From: UBA2377 sp964429385
GTDB lineage: Bacteria > Verrucomicrobiota > Verrucomicrobiia > Opitutales > Opitutaceae
Length of the DNA: 64,000 bases
Assembly (NCBI GenBank): GCA_964429385.1
Contig: CAYSBR010000011.1
Span: 1 to 64,000, forward strand
Reading direction: 5' to 3'
This document shows, one piece after another, positions 20,275 through 29,634 of the stretch. How positions within the stretch are numbered: the stretch's first letter is position 1; each line of letters begins with the position of its first letter. The position numbers and the translations under genes are program-made. The notes under the pieces were generated by a model, which was given only the letters and a program-made list of their open reading frames with translations, was not told the DNA's origin and ran no database searches.

Positions 20275-21428
20275 CAGACGCCCAGTGCCGTGCGATAGAC
20301 GCGCGGCACCCGCTTGGTGACGGAGCACAGGGTTTCCCAGGGGATGGTATCCGCCCAGCGGCTGAATTCCGTGATGCTGATTTCCTCGGTCTGCTGGCGG
20401 CCGACAAGCACGGCTTCATCGCCGCGCTGGACGCCGGGCACATCGGTGACATCCACGATGGTCTGGTCCATCGTCACCCGGCCAAGCACCGGGCAGCGCC
20501 GGCCTTGGATGAGAACCTGGGCGCGATTGCTGGCGGCGCGGGGGATGCCGTCGCCGTAGCCGGCGCAAAGGATGGCCACGCGGGTGTCGCGGCGCAGGAC
20601 ATGAGTGCGGCCATAGCTGATGCTGGTGCCGGCGGGGAGGGCCTTCACCAGGCCGACCCGGGTGCGAAAACTGAAGACCGGTTCCGTGCGCACCTGGGCC
20701 AGCAGCGAGTGGCGATGCGGAAGGATGCCGAATTGCAGGAGTCCCACCCGCACCGCGTTGAAGGGACTGGCCCCGGGCATGGTTTCCAGCCCGGAACTGT
20801 TGTCGGCATGGACGAAGATCTCAGCGGGATTGATTCCGTCGCAGCGCGCCAGCGCGCGGAGAAAGCGGCGGCGCTGCTCGGCGGTGAAGGCTTGATCGTC
20901 GTCCGGGCTGGCAAAATGGGTGAAGACGCCGGCGAGCTTCAAATGTGCGGCTGAGAGAATCTGCGCGGCCAGGGCCGGGGCATCCTCGTGCCACACGCCG
21001 AGACGACCCATGCCGGTGTCGATTTTCATGTGCACCGTGATGGGCTGGCCGGTGGCGCGGCCCACCGCATCGAAGCGGGTGACCTCGTCCGCCGAGGAGA
21101 CGGTGGCGGCGAGATCGTAGTCCCGGAGGCAGCGGTCTTCCTCGGGCAGCAGCGGACTGAGGATCAGGATGGGCCAGCCGGGACCGAGTTCACGCAACGC
21201 CGCGGCTTCCGTCACATTGGCGACGGCAAAGAGATCGGCGCCCGAGTGCATGAGCCGGGCGGCGGCGTGATGCAGACCGTGACCATAGGCATCGGCCTTG
21301 ACCACGGCGACATAGCGGATGTGCGGCGGCAGGGAAGCGCGGATGTGGCGCAGGTTGCGCTCCAGGGCGGCCAGATCAATCTCGGCCCAGCACCGGTGCG
21401 GGAGTGAAGGGGATGACGGCCGGTTCAT
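20274..21428 (-). CDS. alr: Alanine racemase
   Basis: PLP enzyme interconverting L- and D-alanine for peptidoglycan. From the ATG at 21428 the product is 384 residues (MNRPSSPSLPHRCWAEIDL). The PLP lysine is in VAVVKADAYGHG, and the C-terminal catalytic tyrosine region is SYGRTHVLRRDTRVA with CAGYGDGIPR. The VTMDQTIVDVTD stretch is typical of the beta-domain. The start overlaps the tsaB stop as ATGA, implying translational coupling. Confidence 0.96.
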   Translation of the reverse strand: MNRPSSPSLPHRCWAEIDLAALERNLRHIRASLPPHIRYVAVVKADAYGHGLHHAAARLMHSGADLFAVANVTEAAALRELGPGWPILILSPLLPEEDRCLRDYDLAATVSSADEVTRFDAVGRATGQPITVHMKIDTGMGRLGVWHEDAPALAAQILSAAHLKLAGVFTHFASPDDDQAFTAEQRRRFLRALARCDGINPAEIFVHADNSSGLETMPGASPFNAVRVGLLQFGILPHRHSLLAQVRTEPVFSFRTRVGLVKALPAGTSISYGRTHVLRRDTRVAILCAGYGDGIPRAASNRAQVLIQGRRCPVLGRVTMDQTIVDVTDVPGVQRGDEAVLVGRQQTEEISITEFSRWADTIPWETLCSVTKRVPRVYRTALGV

Positions 21429-22054
21429 GGCGCGCGGTGAATCTGCGGGGTCCAGGTGGCGTAGCTGGGTTCCTCGTGGAGGAATGCATCGGGCGCATCC
21501 GTGGGCGTGAAAAGGTCGGCCTCTTCGGTCGTGGCAAGCAAGGCGGGCAGGTCGTAAGGGACGGACCGGACCCCGGCGGGCAGGGGGGACCAATGGCGGA
21601 ATCCCGCCGGCATGGCCAATTGTTCGCCGAGTTGTTCGGGTGGCACGCGTTCCAGTCCGCCGTCAACCGTGCAGCGGTGCCAGGTGTTCCGGCGGGCATC
21701 GGCGATGAGCTGGAGTCCGGGCTGGGCCTGTGCCCGGGCCACCAGCGCGAGACTGTGGTAACGGAAGACCGGCCGCGGGTGGATGACCTGCCAGGCCCGC
21801 AGCGCGGCGGCGGCGCTGCGGATGCCAAGAATCGAGCCGGGGCCGTCGCAAAAAACAAACGCCCGGTAGTCGTTGGGCGCTAGGGGGAGGGCGCCCGTGC
21901 TCGCGAAGATGCCGATGCCGGCCTCGTCCGCCGAGGTTTGCCAGCGGTCTTCACGGGCCTGCGCGGCCAGCGCACCGACCTGCACGGTCGCGGACGCCGC
22001 ATCGATCAGCAGCAGGGGCGCGTGGAGGGCTCGGAGCTCGCGGAGACTGGGCAT
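21425..22054 (-). CDS. tsaB: TsaB-like tRNA threonylcarbamoyladenosine protein
   Basis: Probable TsaB, the scaffold partner of TsaD in making t6A37 on ANN-decoding tRNAs. The 209-residue product has an ASKHA-type start (LLLIDAASATVQVGALA) and the diagnostic DGPGSILGIRSAAAALRAW, equivalent to the GPGSFTGLRIG motif of TsaB. The sequence is divergent, and the C-terminal half has little recognisable homology. The start chosen is the ATG at 22054; one at 22108 would add eighteen residues. It overlaps alr by four bases. Confidence 0.72.
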   Translation of the reverse strand: MPSLRELRALHAPLLLIDAASATVQVGALAAQAREDRWQTSADEAGIGIFASTGALPLAPNDYRAFVFCDGPGSILGIRSAAAALRAWQVIHPRPVFRYHSLALVARAQAQPGLQLIADARRNTWHRCTVDGGLERVPPEQLGEQLAMPAGFRHWSPLPAGVRSVPYDLPALLATTEEADLFTPTDAPDAFLHEEPSYATWTPQIHRAP

Positions 22055-22172
22055 GCGTCCCCACGAAACGGGGCAATCCGCCGCCTGCAAGCGTTGAGAA
22101 TCCGGCATTGACCGGGAAAGGGCCGGGCGTAGCGTGACCGATTCTTTCCAACCATCATCCGTTTCCCGTACT

Positions 22173-23519
22173 GTGAACGTCCAACTCAATTCCGTTTCCG
22201 ACACCCGCAAGAGCCTCGTTATCACGCTCGATCCGAGCGAAGTTGATGCCGAGCATCAGGCCGTGGTGGCCGAGTTTGTGAAGCTGGCCAAGATTCCCGG
22301 GTTCCGCCCCGGCAAGGCCCCTGTCGCGATGGTGACGAAACGGTATGGCAAGGAAGTGGCGGACGAGTTTACGCAGAAGGTCGTGGCCAAGGCCTACCGG
22401 GCCGCCCTTGAGGAACAGAAGCTTGATGTGCTCAACGTGATCAATGTCGAACCCGGCACGATCGCCGCCGGTCTCACCGCCACTGTCACCGTGACCGTGG
22501 ATGTGCGTCCGGAGTTCGCGCTGCCGGATTATAGCGGCCTCGCGACCGAGGTGGCGCCGACGGATTCGACCGATGAAGAAGTGGATGCCGTGATCGAGGG
22601 CCTGCGCGGCGAGCGCGCCGATTTCAAGGTGGCCGAGCGTCCTTCGCAGAAGGGCGATTACGTCAAGCTGGCCTACGAAGGCTCGGTGGAGGGCAAGCCG
22701 GTGGCCGAACTGGTGCCGGAGAAGCAGATTTACGGCAAGGTGCCGCAGACGTGGGAAGAGGTTGAGGGCGCGCATGAAGGCGTGCTGCCCGGCCTCGGCC
22801 TCCAGTTGTCCGGCCTGAAGGCCGGCGACAAAAAGACGGTCGAGATCGTGTTTCCAGCCGAGTTTGCCGCGGCCCCGGCCCTCGCCGGCAAGACGGCGAG
22901 CTATGCCGTCGAAATCCAGGAGGTCCGCGAGCGCGTCCTGCCGGCGCTGGATGAGGCTTTCTTCAAGTCCCAGCAGGTGGATGACCTCGATGGCCTGAAG
23001 GCCAGCGTGCGGAACAACCTGAAGCTCCAGAAGGAATACCAGAACCGCTCGGAGCAGCGTCGCCAGATCACCGAGGCGCTGGCCGCCAAGGTGGACTTCA
23101 GCGTGCCGGAGTCCCTCGTTGAGAGCGAGACGCAGAGCGTGCTGCGCCAGTTCATCGAGGAAAACATGCGCCGCGGCGTGCCGCAGGAGCAGTTCGAGAA
23201 GGACAAGCAGGAGCTTTTTGAAGGGGCGAAGAAGGCCGCCGCGCAGCGCGTCAAGCTGCAGCTCATCCTCGCGAAGATCGCCGAGGCGGAGAAGGTCCAG
23301 GTGGAAAACAAAGACATGGATCTTTTCATCCGCCGCGAAGCGATGCGCTCCAACCAGACGCCCGACAAGCTGGTGAAGGAGCTTGCGAAGAACCGCGACG
23401 CCGTGCGCGGTGTGCAACAGTCCATCATTTTCGACAAGACGGTTGATTTCCTTGTGTCCAAGGCTAGCGTTACAATCAAACAACCCAACGCCACCAAGGA
23501 CAACAAGGCATCTGCGTGA
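22173..23519 (+). CDS. tig: Trigger factor (ribosome-associated chaperone, peptidyl-prolyl isomerase)
   Basis: Binds the ribosome near the exit tunnel and shelters nascent chains. The ribosome-binding loop is GFRPGKAP near residues 40-47, the FKBP-like PPIase insert spans about 150-240, and the rest is the helical cradle. The likely start is GTG at 22173 (MNVQLNSVSDTRKSLVI), because family members begin at this point; GTG at 22134 would add thirteen unconserved residues. It is the first gene of the tig-clpP-clpX unit, and its stop overlaps the clpP GTG start. Confidence 0.95.
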   Translation: MNVQLNSVSDTRKSLVITLDPSEVDAEHQAVVAEFVKLAKIPGFRPGKAPVAMVTKRYGKEVADEFTQKVVAKAYRAALEEQKLDVLNVINVEPGTIAAGLTATVTVTVDVRPEFALPDYSGLATEVAPTDSTDEEVDAVIEGLRGERADFKVAERPSQKGDYVKLAYEGSVEGKPVAELVPEKQIYGKVPQTWEEVEGAHEGVLPGLGLQLSGLKAGDKKTVEIVFPAEFAAAPALAGKTASYAVEIQEVRERVLPALDEAFFKSQQVDDLDGLKASVRNNLKLQKEYQNRSEQRRQITEALAAKVDFSVPESLVESETQSVLRQFIEENMRRGVPQEQFEKDKQELFEGAKKAAAQRVKLQLILAKIAEAEKVQVENKDMDLFIRREAMRSNQTPDKLVKELAKNRDAVRGVQQSIIFDKTVDFLVSKASVTIKQPNATKDNKASA

Positions 23520-24136
23520 GCTACTACGTTCCCATCGTTCTCGAAAACACCGGCCGCGGCGAGCGGTCGATGGACATCTATTCACGACTCCTCAAGGATC
23601 GCATCATCTTCATCGGCACGCCGATTGACGACATGGTCGCGAATCTGGTCATCGCCCAGATGTTCTTCCTGCAAATGGAAGACCCCAAGAAGGACATTCA
23701 GGTTTACATCAACTCGCCCGGCGGCGTCGTCACCGGTGGCATGGCCATCTACGACACCATGAACTTCCTCCAGTGCGACATCGCGACCTATTGTATCGGC
23801 CAGGCGGCCAGCATGGCGACCGTGTTGCTCGCGGCCGGCACCAAGGGCAAGCGTTTCGCGCTGCCCAACAGCCGCGTGATGATTCATCAGCCTTCGGGCG
23901 GCGCCGGTGGTCAGGCGGCCGACATCGCCATCGCGGCCAAGGAAATCCTCCGCTGGCGCAAAACGCTCAACGACGTCATTGCCCGCCACACCGGGAAGAC
24001 CTCGGAGCAGGTGGAGAAGGATTCCGACCGCGACTACTTTCTGAGCGCGGCGGAGGCGAAGGCCTATGGCATTGTGGACCACGTGGTTGAGTCCACCAAG
24101 GAAGCGCAGTCACTGGCTGTGCAAAGCGCGGCATAA
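23516..24136 (+). CDS. clpP: ATP-dependent Clp protease proteolytic subunit
   Basis: Serine peptidase that forms the two-ring ClpP barrel fed by ClpX. It is 206 residues. The nucleophile Ser is in GQAASMATVLL, the catalytic His in VMIHQPSGG and the Asp in the EKDSDRDYFLSA region. The substrate-channel motif INSPGGVVTGGMAIYDTM is intact. Translation starts at a GTG that overlaps the tig stop (GTGA). The N-terminus YYVPIVLENTGRGERSMDIYSRLL is the conserved axial loop. Confidence 0.98.
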   Translation: MSYYVPIVLENTGRGERSMDIYSRLLKDRIIFIGTPIDDMVANLVIAQMFFLQMEDPKKDIQVYINSPGGVVTGGMAIYDTMNFLQCDIATYCIGQAASMATVLLAAGTKGKRFALPNSRVMIHQPSGGAGGQAADIAIAAKEILRWRKTLNDVIARHTGKTSEQVEKDSDRDYFLSAAEAKAYGIVDHVVESTKEAQSLAVQSAA

Positions 24137-24194
24137 GCCGCCTGTCCGGCCAAAACTCCCTCGACAAACGCCTCCCGCCGGGCGTCTCTTCCTC

Positions 24195-25490
24195 ATGGCC
24201 AAATCCTCGCGCATGACCCTCTGCTCCTTCTGCGGCAAGTCGCAGGCGGAGGTGAAAAAGATCATCGCCGGCCCCGGGGTTTACATCTGCGACTCCTGCG
24301 TCAACGTCTGCAAGACGATCATTGACCGCGAGGTGAAGCTGCCCGCGGCGGAGCCCGGCCGGCAGGCCTACCGGCTCATCAAGCCCTCCGAGATCAAGCG
24401 GACGCTGGATGATTTTGTCATCGGTCAGGACCACGCGAAGAAGGTCCTCTCGGTGGCCGTGTACAACCACTACAAGCGGCTCAATTTTAACGCGGGGCTG
24501 ACCAAGGAATCCGGAGCGCTGGCGCCGGAGTTCAACGAGGTCGAGGTCGAGAAGAGCAACATCCTCCTCCTCGGGCCGACCGGCTCGGGCAAGACCCTGC
24601 TGGCGCGCACCCTGGCGCGGATCCTCGATGTCCCTTTTGCCATCGCCGATGCGACCACGCTGACGGAGGCCGGTTATGTGGGGGAGGACGTGGAGAATGT
24701 CGTGCTCCGGCTCCTGCAGAATGCCAACTACGACGTGAAACGCGCCGAGTGCGGCATCATCTACATTGACGAAATCGACAAGATCGGTCGCAAGACGGAG
24801 AATGTGTCGATCACCCGCGATGTGTCGGGCGAGGGGGTGCAGCAGGCGCTCCTGAAGATTCTTGAGGGCACGATCTGCAATGTGCCGCCCCAGGGCGGTC
24901 GCAAGCATCCGAATCAGGAATACGTGCAGTTGAACACCGCCAACATTCTCTTCATCTGCGGCGGCGCTTTCGTCGGTCTCGAAAGCATCATCCAGCGACG
25001 GCTCGGTCAGCGCAGCCTGGGGTTCGCGTCCATTCAGGCCCGGCAAGAACAGCGTCTCGTGCCGGAGCAGATGATGAAGGCCCTTGCGCCGGAGGATCTC
25101 GTGCGCTTCGGCATGATCCCCGAGTTCATCGGTCGCCTGCCGATCGTGTCCGTGCTCGACCAGCTCGGCATTGCCGACTTGGAGCAGATTCTCCTGCACA
25201 CCAAGAACGCGATGGTGAAGCAGTATTCCAAGCTCTTCGCGATGGATGGGGTACGGTTGAAGTTCACGCCGGATGCCGTCAAGGCCATCGCCCAGAAGGC
25301 GATTGACCTGAAGACCGGCGCGCGCGCGCTGCGCTCGATCATGGAAAATCTCATGCTTGAGGTGATGTATGACCTGCCGCAGCGCGATGATGTGAGTGAG
25401 GTCGTCGTGGATGCCGCCGTCGTGGCTGGTCGCCGCCGACCTTCCCTGCGCCGGAGCGGTAAATCCGAGCCCAAGCAGGACGCCGCCTGA
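24195..25490 (+). CDS. clpX: ATP-dependent Clp protease ATPase subunit ClpX
   Basis: AAA+ unfoldase that delivers substrates to ClpP. It is 431 residues from MAKSSRMTLCSFCGKSQ. The N-terminal zinc finger has the pairs CSFC and CDSC. Walker A is GPTGSGKTLLARTLA, Walker B is IIYIDEIDKIGRK, and the pore loop GYVGEDVEN is present. The ClpP-docking IGF-type loop is not identical to the usual motif; QRSLGFAS occupies that region. It lies 58 bases after clpP. The C-terminus ends in an Arg/Lys-rich tail. Confidence 0.98.
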   Translation: MAKSSRMTLCSFCGKSQAEVKKIIAGPGVYICDSCVNVCKTIIDREVKLPAAEPGRQAYRLIKPSEIKRTLDDFVIGQDHAKKVLSVAVYNHYKRLNFNAGLTKESGALAPEFNEVEVEKSNILLLGPTGSGKTLLARTLARILDVPFAIADATTLTEAGYVGEDVENVVLRLLQNANYDVKRAECGIIYIDEIDKIGRKTENVSITRDVSGEGVQQALLKILEGTICNVPPQGGRKHPNQEYVQLNTANILFICGGAFVGLESIIQRRLGQRSLGFASIQARQEQRLVPEQMMKALAPEDLVRFGMIPEFIGRLPIVSVLDQLGIADLEQILLHTKNAMVKQYSKLFAMDGVRLKFTPDAVKAIAQKAIDLKTGARALRSIMENLMLEVMYDLPQRDDVSEVVVDAAVVAGRRRPSLRRSGKSEPKQDAA

Positions 25491-26048
25491 ACCGGAGCGG
25501 GTCCAGGCCGGCGATGAGCGTGCACGCATCTCCCTGCCGCTTGCTCCGCGTTTTCTGTGACCTCCTGTAAAAGTCGAAACTGCGGTAATGCAGCTGAGCC
25601 ACGGATGCACACAGATTGATAGCGGAGAGCCAGGGGCGCGGAGCGAGGAAGACCGACCGCCGGACGACAGGAGTACTGACTGCCGGCCCAAGTATTTTGG
25701 CCACGAAAAGGCCCAAAGAGGCGCGAAAAATATGAACCGTAAAGCGCCAGTCTTTTGATGCCTTTTCGTGCCTTTCGGTGGCCAATTATTTCATTGCTGA
25801 ATTCGGTCGCAGTTCCCTGCCGCGCGCGGAGCGCACGGCCCACCCTTTTGTAGCAGGGAGCAAGAAGCGGAGCGCGGACCACCTCGCGCCGTTTTCTCCG
25901 TTACCTCCTGTAAAATTGGTTCGTAATTAAGCTCCACTCTCCGTGCTCCAGCCTCCCCGTTTTTTCATCTGTGTGAATCGGTGTCCCTCTGTGGTTGAAC
26001 GGCATTGTTCAGAGTTTGCTCGCGGAGCCTCGCTCAAAAAGGCACGAC
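25491..26048. other. Gene-free region filled with repeat words and repeat copy 1
   Basis: No credible gene lies between clpX and the M42 peptidase terminator. The region holds repeat copy 1 and, outside it, two direct copies of a 25-28 base word, GCGTTTTCTGTGACCTCCTG type, at 25548-25572 and 25888-25915. Near 25600-25618 and 25963-26003 it also has CACAGATTGAT / CATCTGTGTGAATC words, which resemble another dispersed low-complexity word family. Confidence 0.7.
25620..25880 (-). repeat. Dispersed nested-palindrome repeat, copy 1 (inverted orientation)
   Basis: The only copy on the minus strand. In its own orientation it has the GTGGGCCGTGCGCTCCGCGC block, then AGGGAACTGCG, then TTCAGCAATGAAATAATTGG. 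The inner stem pairs GGCCACCGAAAGGCACG with CTTTGGGCCTTTTCGTGGCC. After the stem come TTGGGCCGGCAGTC and GTCGTCC words. GGAGC and GCTCC arms lie outside. It shares GACTG and CGCGCCTCTTTGGGCC with copy 2. Confidence 0.9.
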
Positions 26049-26077
26049 AAAAAAGCCTGCCGGGGAGGCAGGCTTTT
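26049..26077 (-). terminator. Rho-independent terminator of the M42 peptidase gene
   Basis: A perfect seven-base stem GCCTGCC / GGCAGGC (26055-26073) with loop GGGGA has six A on its left, so the minus-strand transcript ends in six U. It sits 29 bases beyond the M42 stop codon. Confidence 0.9.
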
Positions 26078-26105
26078 GATTTGGCGAATGCCGGCTGATG
26101 CCGGA

Positions 26106-27173
26106 TCACCAGTGGGCGTAGTCGCCCTTTTTCAGGGCCTTGGCGAATTCGACCAGCAGGCGCACGCAGCGTTCAACGTCCTCCAGGTCCACCACCTCGC
26201 TGGGCGTGTGCATGTAGCGCAGGGGGATGCTGACCAGGCCGGTGGCGACCCCGCCACGCCCCATCTGGAGGGCGCGTGCATCGGTGCCGGTCGGGCGGGG
26301 ATCGGCTTCCAGCTGGAAGGGGATCTTGGCCTTTTTTGCCGCGTCCAGGAGACGCTGGTAAACCTTGGGATTGATATTGGGCCCGCGGCAGATGATGGGG
26401 CCGCCGCCGAGCTTGGTCTCCCCGTATTTGCGGTTGTCGCAGTCGGGGTGGTCGGTGGCATGGCCGACGTCCACCGCCACCGCGATGTGCGGATTGACCG
26501 CGTAGGCGGCGGTGGTGGCGCCGCGCACGCCGATTTCCTCCTGCGCGGTGGCGACCGCCACAACGCGGGCCGCGGGCGGCTTCTTTTCGCGGGCGAGGCG
26601 GATGAGGGTTTCGCCGACGATGTAGGCGCCGACCTTGTTGTCGAAGGCCCGGGCCGCGCCGACGCTGCCATGGATCAGTTCCAGTTCGTGATCGTAGGTG
26701 GCGACATCGCCGATGGCGACGCGGGCGAGCGCTTCCTTTCGGGAGCGCGCGCCGATATCAATCCAGATCTCATGGGTTTCCGGCACCTTCTTGCGATCGG
26801 CCTCGTTCATGAGGTGGATGGCGCGTTTGCCGGTGACGCCTTTGACCGGTCCGTTGGCGGTCTGAATGATGACCCGCCGGCCGGAGATCACGGTGCGGTC
26901 GTGGCCGCCGATGGTGTCGAAGTAGATGAAGCCGTCCTTGTTGACGTAGGTGATGATGAGGCCGAGTTCGTCCATGTGACCGGCAAGCATCAGGACGGGG
27001 TCGCCGGAGGGATTCAGGGTGGCGGTGCGGTTGCCGAGCGCGTCCTTCGCGTAGGCGTGCGCGGCGGGCTTCACATGCCGGTCGAACACCGCCTGGGCCT
27101 CGGCTTCGTAGCCGGAGGGCGAGCGCGCGTGCAGCAATTCGGACAGAAATTCAGGAACTCGGTATTTGGACAT
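26106..27173 (-). CDS. M42 family metallo-aminopeptidase
   Basis: Cytoplasmic dinuclear-metal aminopeptidase of the FrvX/PepA-like tetrahedral family, 355 residues from MSKYRVPEFLSELLHARSP. Metal and catalytic residues are visible in order: His in AGHMDELGLI, Asp in ARAFDNKVGAYI, the Glu pair in ATAQEEIGVRG, Asp in AVAVDVGHATD, and His in PLRYMHTPSEVVD. It is divergent from hisA with a 47-base gap. The substrate is probably short peptides. A TTG at 27191 could add six residues but is less likely. Confidence 0.94.
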   Translation of the reverse strand: MSKYRVPEFLSELLHARSPSGYEAEAQAVFDRHVKPAAHAYAKDALGNRTATLNPSGDPVLMLAGHMDELGLIITYVNKDGFIYFDTIGGHDRTVISGRRVIIQTANGPVKGVTGKRAIHLMNEADRKKVPETHEIWIDIGARSRKEALARVAIGDVATYDHELELIHGSVGAARAFDNKVGAYIVGETLIRLAREKKPPAARVVAVATAQEEIGVRGATTAAYAVNPHIAVAVDVGHATDHPDCDNRKYGETKLGGGPIICRGPNINPKVYQRLLDAAKKAKIPFQLEADPRPTGTDARALQMGRGGVATGLVSIPLRYMHTPSEVVDLEDVERCVRLLVEFAKALKKGDYAHW

Positions 27174-27220
27174 GGATTTAGTCTCGCCCAACGCGACGGC
27201 GGCGCAAAGCGTTTTTGCGC

Positions 27221-27946
27221 ATGATCATTTATCCCGCCATCGATATCAAAGGCGGCCGCTGTGTGCGGCTGACCCAAGGACGCGCCGACCAGGAGACCGT
27301 TTACGCCGAGGATCCGGCGGCGGTGGCCCGGGAGTTTTCCGCCGCCGGCAGCGGCTGGGTGCATGTGGTGGACCTTGACGGCGCGTTCGCGGGAGAGCCC
27401 GCCAATCTGCCGGTCGTGCGGGCGATTGTCGCGGCGGGCATGAAGGTGCAGCTGGGCGGCGGCCTGCGGACGCAGGAAACCGTGGCCCGCGCCCTGGAGG
27501 CGGGCGTGAGCCGCGTGGTCATCGGCACGCGCGCGGCGGAGAGCGCGGAGTTTGTCGGCGACCTGGTGCGCGCCTGGGGCGATCGCATCGCGGTGGGCAT
27601 TGATGCCAAGGACGGCCGCGTGGCCGTGAAAGGCTGGGTGGACACCACCGGCACCGGCGCGCTCGACCTGGCCCGGCGGATGAGCGACCTGGGCGTAGGG
27701 ACGATCATTTACACGGACATCGGCACCGACGGCATGCTGACGGGACCTAACTTTGCGGCGCAGGAAGCCATGCTCAACGCGGTCAAATCGCGCGTGATCG
27801 CGAGTGGTGGAGTCAGCCGGCGCGAGGATGTCATCGCCCTGGCGGAGCTCGCGCGTCGTTACACCAATCTGGACGGGGTGATCGTCGGCAAGGCCCTCTA
27901 TGAGGGCCGCGTGCAATTGCCGGATCTGCTCACGCTAACCGCGTGA
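27221..27946 (+). CDS. hisA: ProFAR isomerase (histidine biosynthesis)
   Basis: Phosphoribosylformimino-5-aminoimidazole carboxamide ribotide isomerase, an Amadori rearrangement in histidine synthesis. It is a 241-residue TIM barrel starting MIIYPAIDIKGGRCVRL, with the catalytic Asp near residue 8 and the second Asp in YTDIGTDGMLTGPN. Phosphate-binding glycine runs are LGGGLRT and ASGGVSR. No other his gene is adjacent, and repeat copy 2 follows directly. Confidence 0.96.
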   Translation: MIIYPAIDIKGGRCVRLTQGRADQETVYAEDPAAVAREFSAAGSGWVHVVDLDGAFAGEPANLPVVRAIVAAGMKVQLGGGLRTQETVARALEAGVSRVVIGTRAAESAEFVGDLVRAWGDRIAVGIDAKDGRVAVKGWVDTTGTGALDLARRMSDLGVGTIIYTDIGTDGMLTGPNFAAQEAMLNAVKSRVIASGGVSRREDVIALAELARRYTNLDGVIVGKALYEGRVQLPDLLTLTA

Positions 27947-27960
27947 GCCGGAGCAGACGG

Positions 27961-28150
27961 CGAGGTGGGCCGTGCGCTCCGCGCGCGGCAGGGAACTGCG
28001 GCCAAATTCAGCGATGAAATGATTGGCCGAAAAAAGGCACGAAAAGGCATCAAAAGACTGAGTTTTAAGATTCATATTTTCGCGCCTCTTTGGGCCTTTT
28101 CGTGGCCCAAATGCTTGGGCCGGCCGTCCCGTAGTCTCGTGCTCCTTGCC
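27961..28150 (+). repeat. Dispersed nested-palindrome repeat, copy 2
   Basis: It starts 14 bases after hisA and ends just before the stop of the convergent disulfide oxidoreductase gene. It carries the GTGGGCCGTGCGCTCCGCGC block and CAGGGAACTGCGG. The left inner arm is TTGGCCGAAAAAAGGCACG and the right arm is CCTCTTTGGGCCTTTTCGTG. After these come CCGTCCCGTAGTC and GCTCC words. The outer GGAGC arm is short in this copy. Confidence 0.92.
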
Positions 28151-28178
28151 CCCACCGCCGCGCTCGCCGTTCCCTGCT

Positions 28179-29588
28179 TCAACGCTTCGTCCCGATCTGA
28201 TCGGCAATCTCCTCCAGCGGGTAGGTGAGGATCTCGGCGAGGGTCGGATGATACCAGGGGGCGCGCAGCAGATCGAACACCGTCGCTTTCATGGCCAGGG
28301 GGCCGCTGAAGGCGTGGATGAGTTCACCGGCATCCCGGCCGACGATCTCGGCGCCGAGGATGCGTCCGCGCTTGGGCTCGGCGATGACTTTCACATAGCC
28401 GTAGTGGGCGTCCATCAGGATGGATTTGCCGTGGTCGTTGAACGGGTAGCTGGCGACCTGATAGGGGACTTTCTTTTCCGTGAGTTCCTGTTCGAGCCGT
28501 CCGATGGTGGCGAGCTGGGGATCGGTGAAAACCACGTTGAGCAGGAGCCCGTAATCCACGGGTTTCAGGCCTTGGACTCCGCCGGCGTGGCGTGCGGCGA
28601 GTTCGGCCTGCTGGATGGCGACATGCACGATTTCATGAGGGCCGCTGCAATCGCCGGCGGCGTAAATGTGCGGCGCGCTCGTCTGCTGCCAGCGGTTGGT
28701 GATGATCTGCCCGTCCGCCCGGGTGCGCACACCGGCGGCGGCGAGATCAAGGCCGGCGGTGTTCGGCTCGCGGCCGAGGGCGTTGAAGAGATGCGCCGCC
28801 CGGCGGACATGGCGTTTTCCGTGGTGTTCGAATTCGACGCGTACGCCGTGCGCCTCCCGCGCGATGCGGGTGATCCGGGTGCCGGCAAACAGCGTGATGC
28901 CTTCGTCCTTGAAAGCCTGCTGCACCACGACGGAGGCCTCCGCGGAATGGTCGCGCAGGATGTTCGGGCTGCGCTGGATGAGGGTGACGCGGGTGCCGAT
29001 GCGATTGAGAAACTGGGCGAGTTCGCAGGCGACGATGCCGCCGCCGAGCACGATGACGCTCTTGGGGATGAAATCCAGGTCGAGGACCTCATCGCTGGTC
29101 CAGCAAGGGGTTTCGGCCAGGCCGGGGACGGGCGGGCGACTGACCTTTGAGCCGGTGCCGATCAGGAAATGCTTACCGGTGAGCCGGCGACCGTCAGTCA
29201 GCTCCAGCGTATGTGCGTCAACAAACCGGGCATGGGTGCGGTAGAGATCGTATTTGCCCGATTCGAGTGTCTGCAGGCGGTAGTCGGCGAATTCTGAGAT
29301 GATCCGGCGCTTGCGGGCGTGGATGGCCTTCATGTCGGCGCGGGCCGAAGGGATTTTCAGGCCGAAGGTTTTCCCCTTTTGTGCAAGGTGCAGGACCTCG
29401 GTGATATAGAGCAGCGTCTTCGAGGGCATGCAGCCCTTGAGGATACAAAGACCGCCGAGCTCGCTGGCGCCATCCACAATAGCCACGCGCCGGCCCAGCC
29501 CGGCCGCCACGCGCGCCGCATTAAACCCGGCGCTGCCGCCGCCGATGCAGATGAAGTCGTAGGGTTTAATTTTGGCCGTGGATTTCAC
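28179..29588 (-). CDS. FAD-dependent pyridine nucleotide-disulfide oxidoreductase (dihydrolipoyl dehydrogenase/mercuric reductase-like)
   Basis: A class I flavoprotein disulfide reductase of about 469 residues. The FAD-binding glycine motif is ICIGGGSAGFNAA, followed by the redox pair GGLCILKGCMPSKTL. The NAD-binding motif is VIVLGGGIVACELAQFL, and the second FAD motif is IYAAGDCSG. The C-terminal active-site motif HPTLAEIL supplies the His-Glu pair. A role as an E3 subunit is possible, but no dehydrogenase complex genes are near and the active-site spacing residues differ from classic GGTCLNVGC. The best start is GTG at 29588. Confidence 0.88.
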   Translation of the reverse strand: MKSTAKIKPYDFICIGGGSAGFNAARVAAGLGRRVAIVDGASELGGLCILKGCMPSKTLLYITEVLHLAQKGKTFGLKIPSARADMKAIHARKRRIISEFADYRLQTLESGKYDLYRTHARFVDAHTLELTDGRRLTGKHFLIGTGSKVSRPPVPGLAETPCWTSDEVLDLDFIPKSVIVLGGGIVACELAQFLNRIGTRVTLIQRSPNILRDHSAEASVVVQQAFKDEGITLFAGTRITRIAREAHGVRVEFEHHGKRHVRRAAHLFNALGREPNTAGLDLAAAGVRTRADGQIITNRWQQTSAPHIYAAGDCSGPHEIVHVAIQQAELAARHAGGVQGLKPVDYGLLLNVVFTDPQLATIGRLEQELTEKKVPYQVASYPFNDHGKSILMDAHYGYVKVIAEPKRGRILGAEIVGRDAGELIHAFSGPLAMKATVFDLLRAPWYHPTLAEILTYPLEEIADQIGTKR

Positions 29589-29634
29589 AGGGAGACACAA
29601 AGGTTCGCTGGCGGAGGCTGGGCAAGCGCGAGGA

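Noticed and set aside
24137..24194. Terminator between clpP and clpX
   Set aside because: The ACGCC/GGCGT hairpin is short and lacks a T-run; the two genes are more likely cotranscribed.
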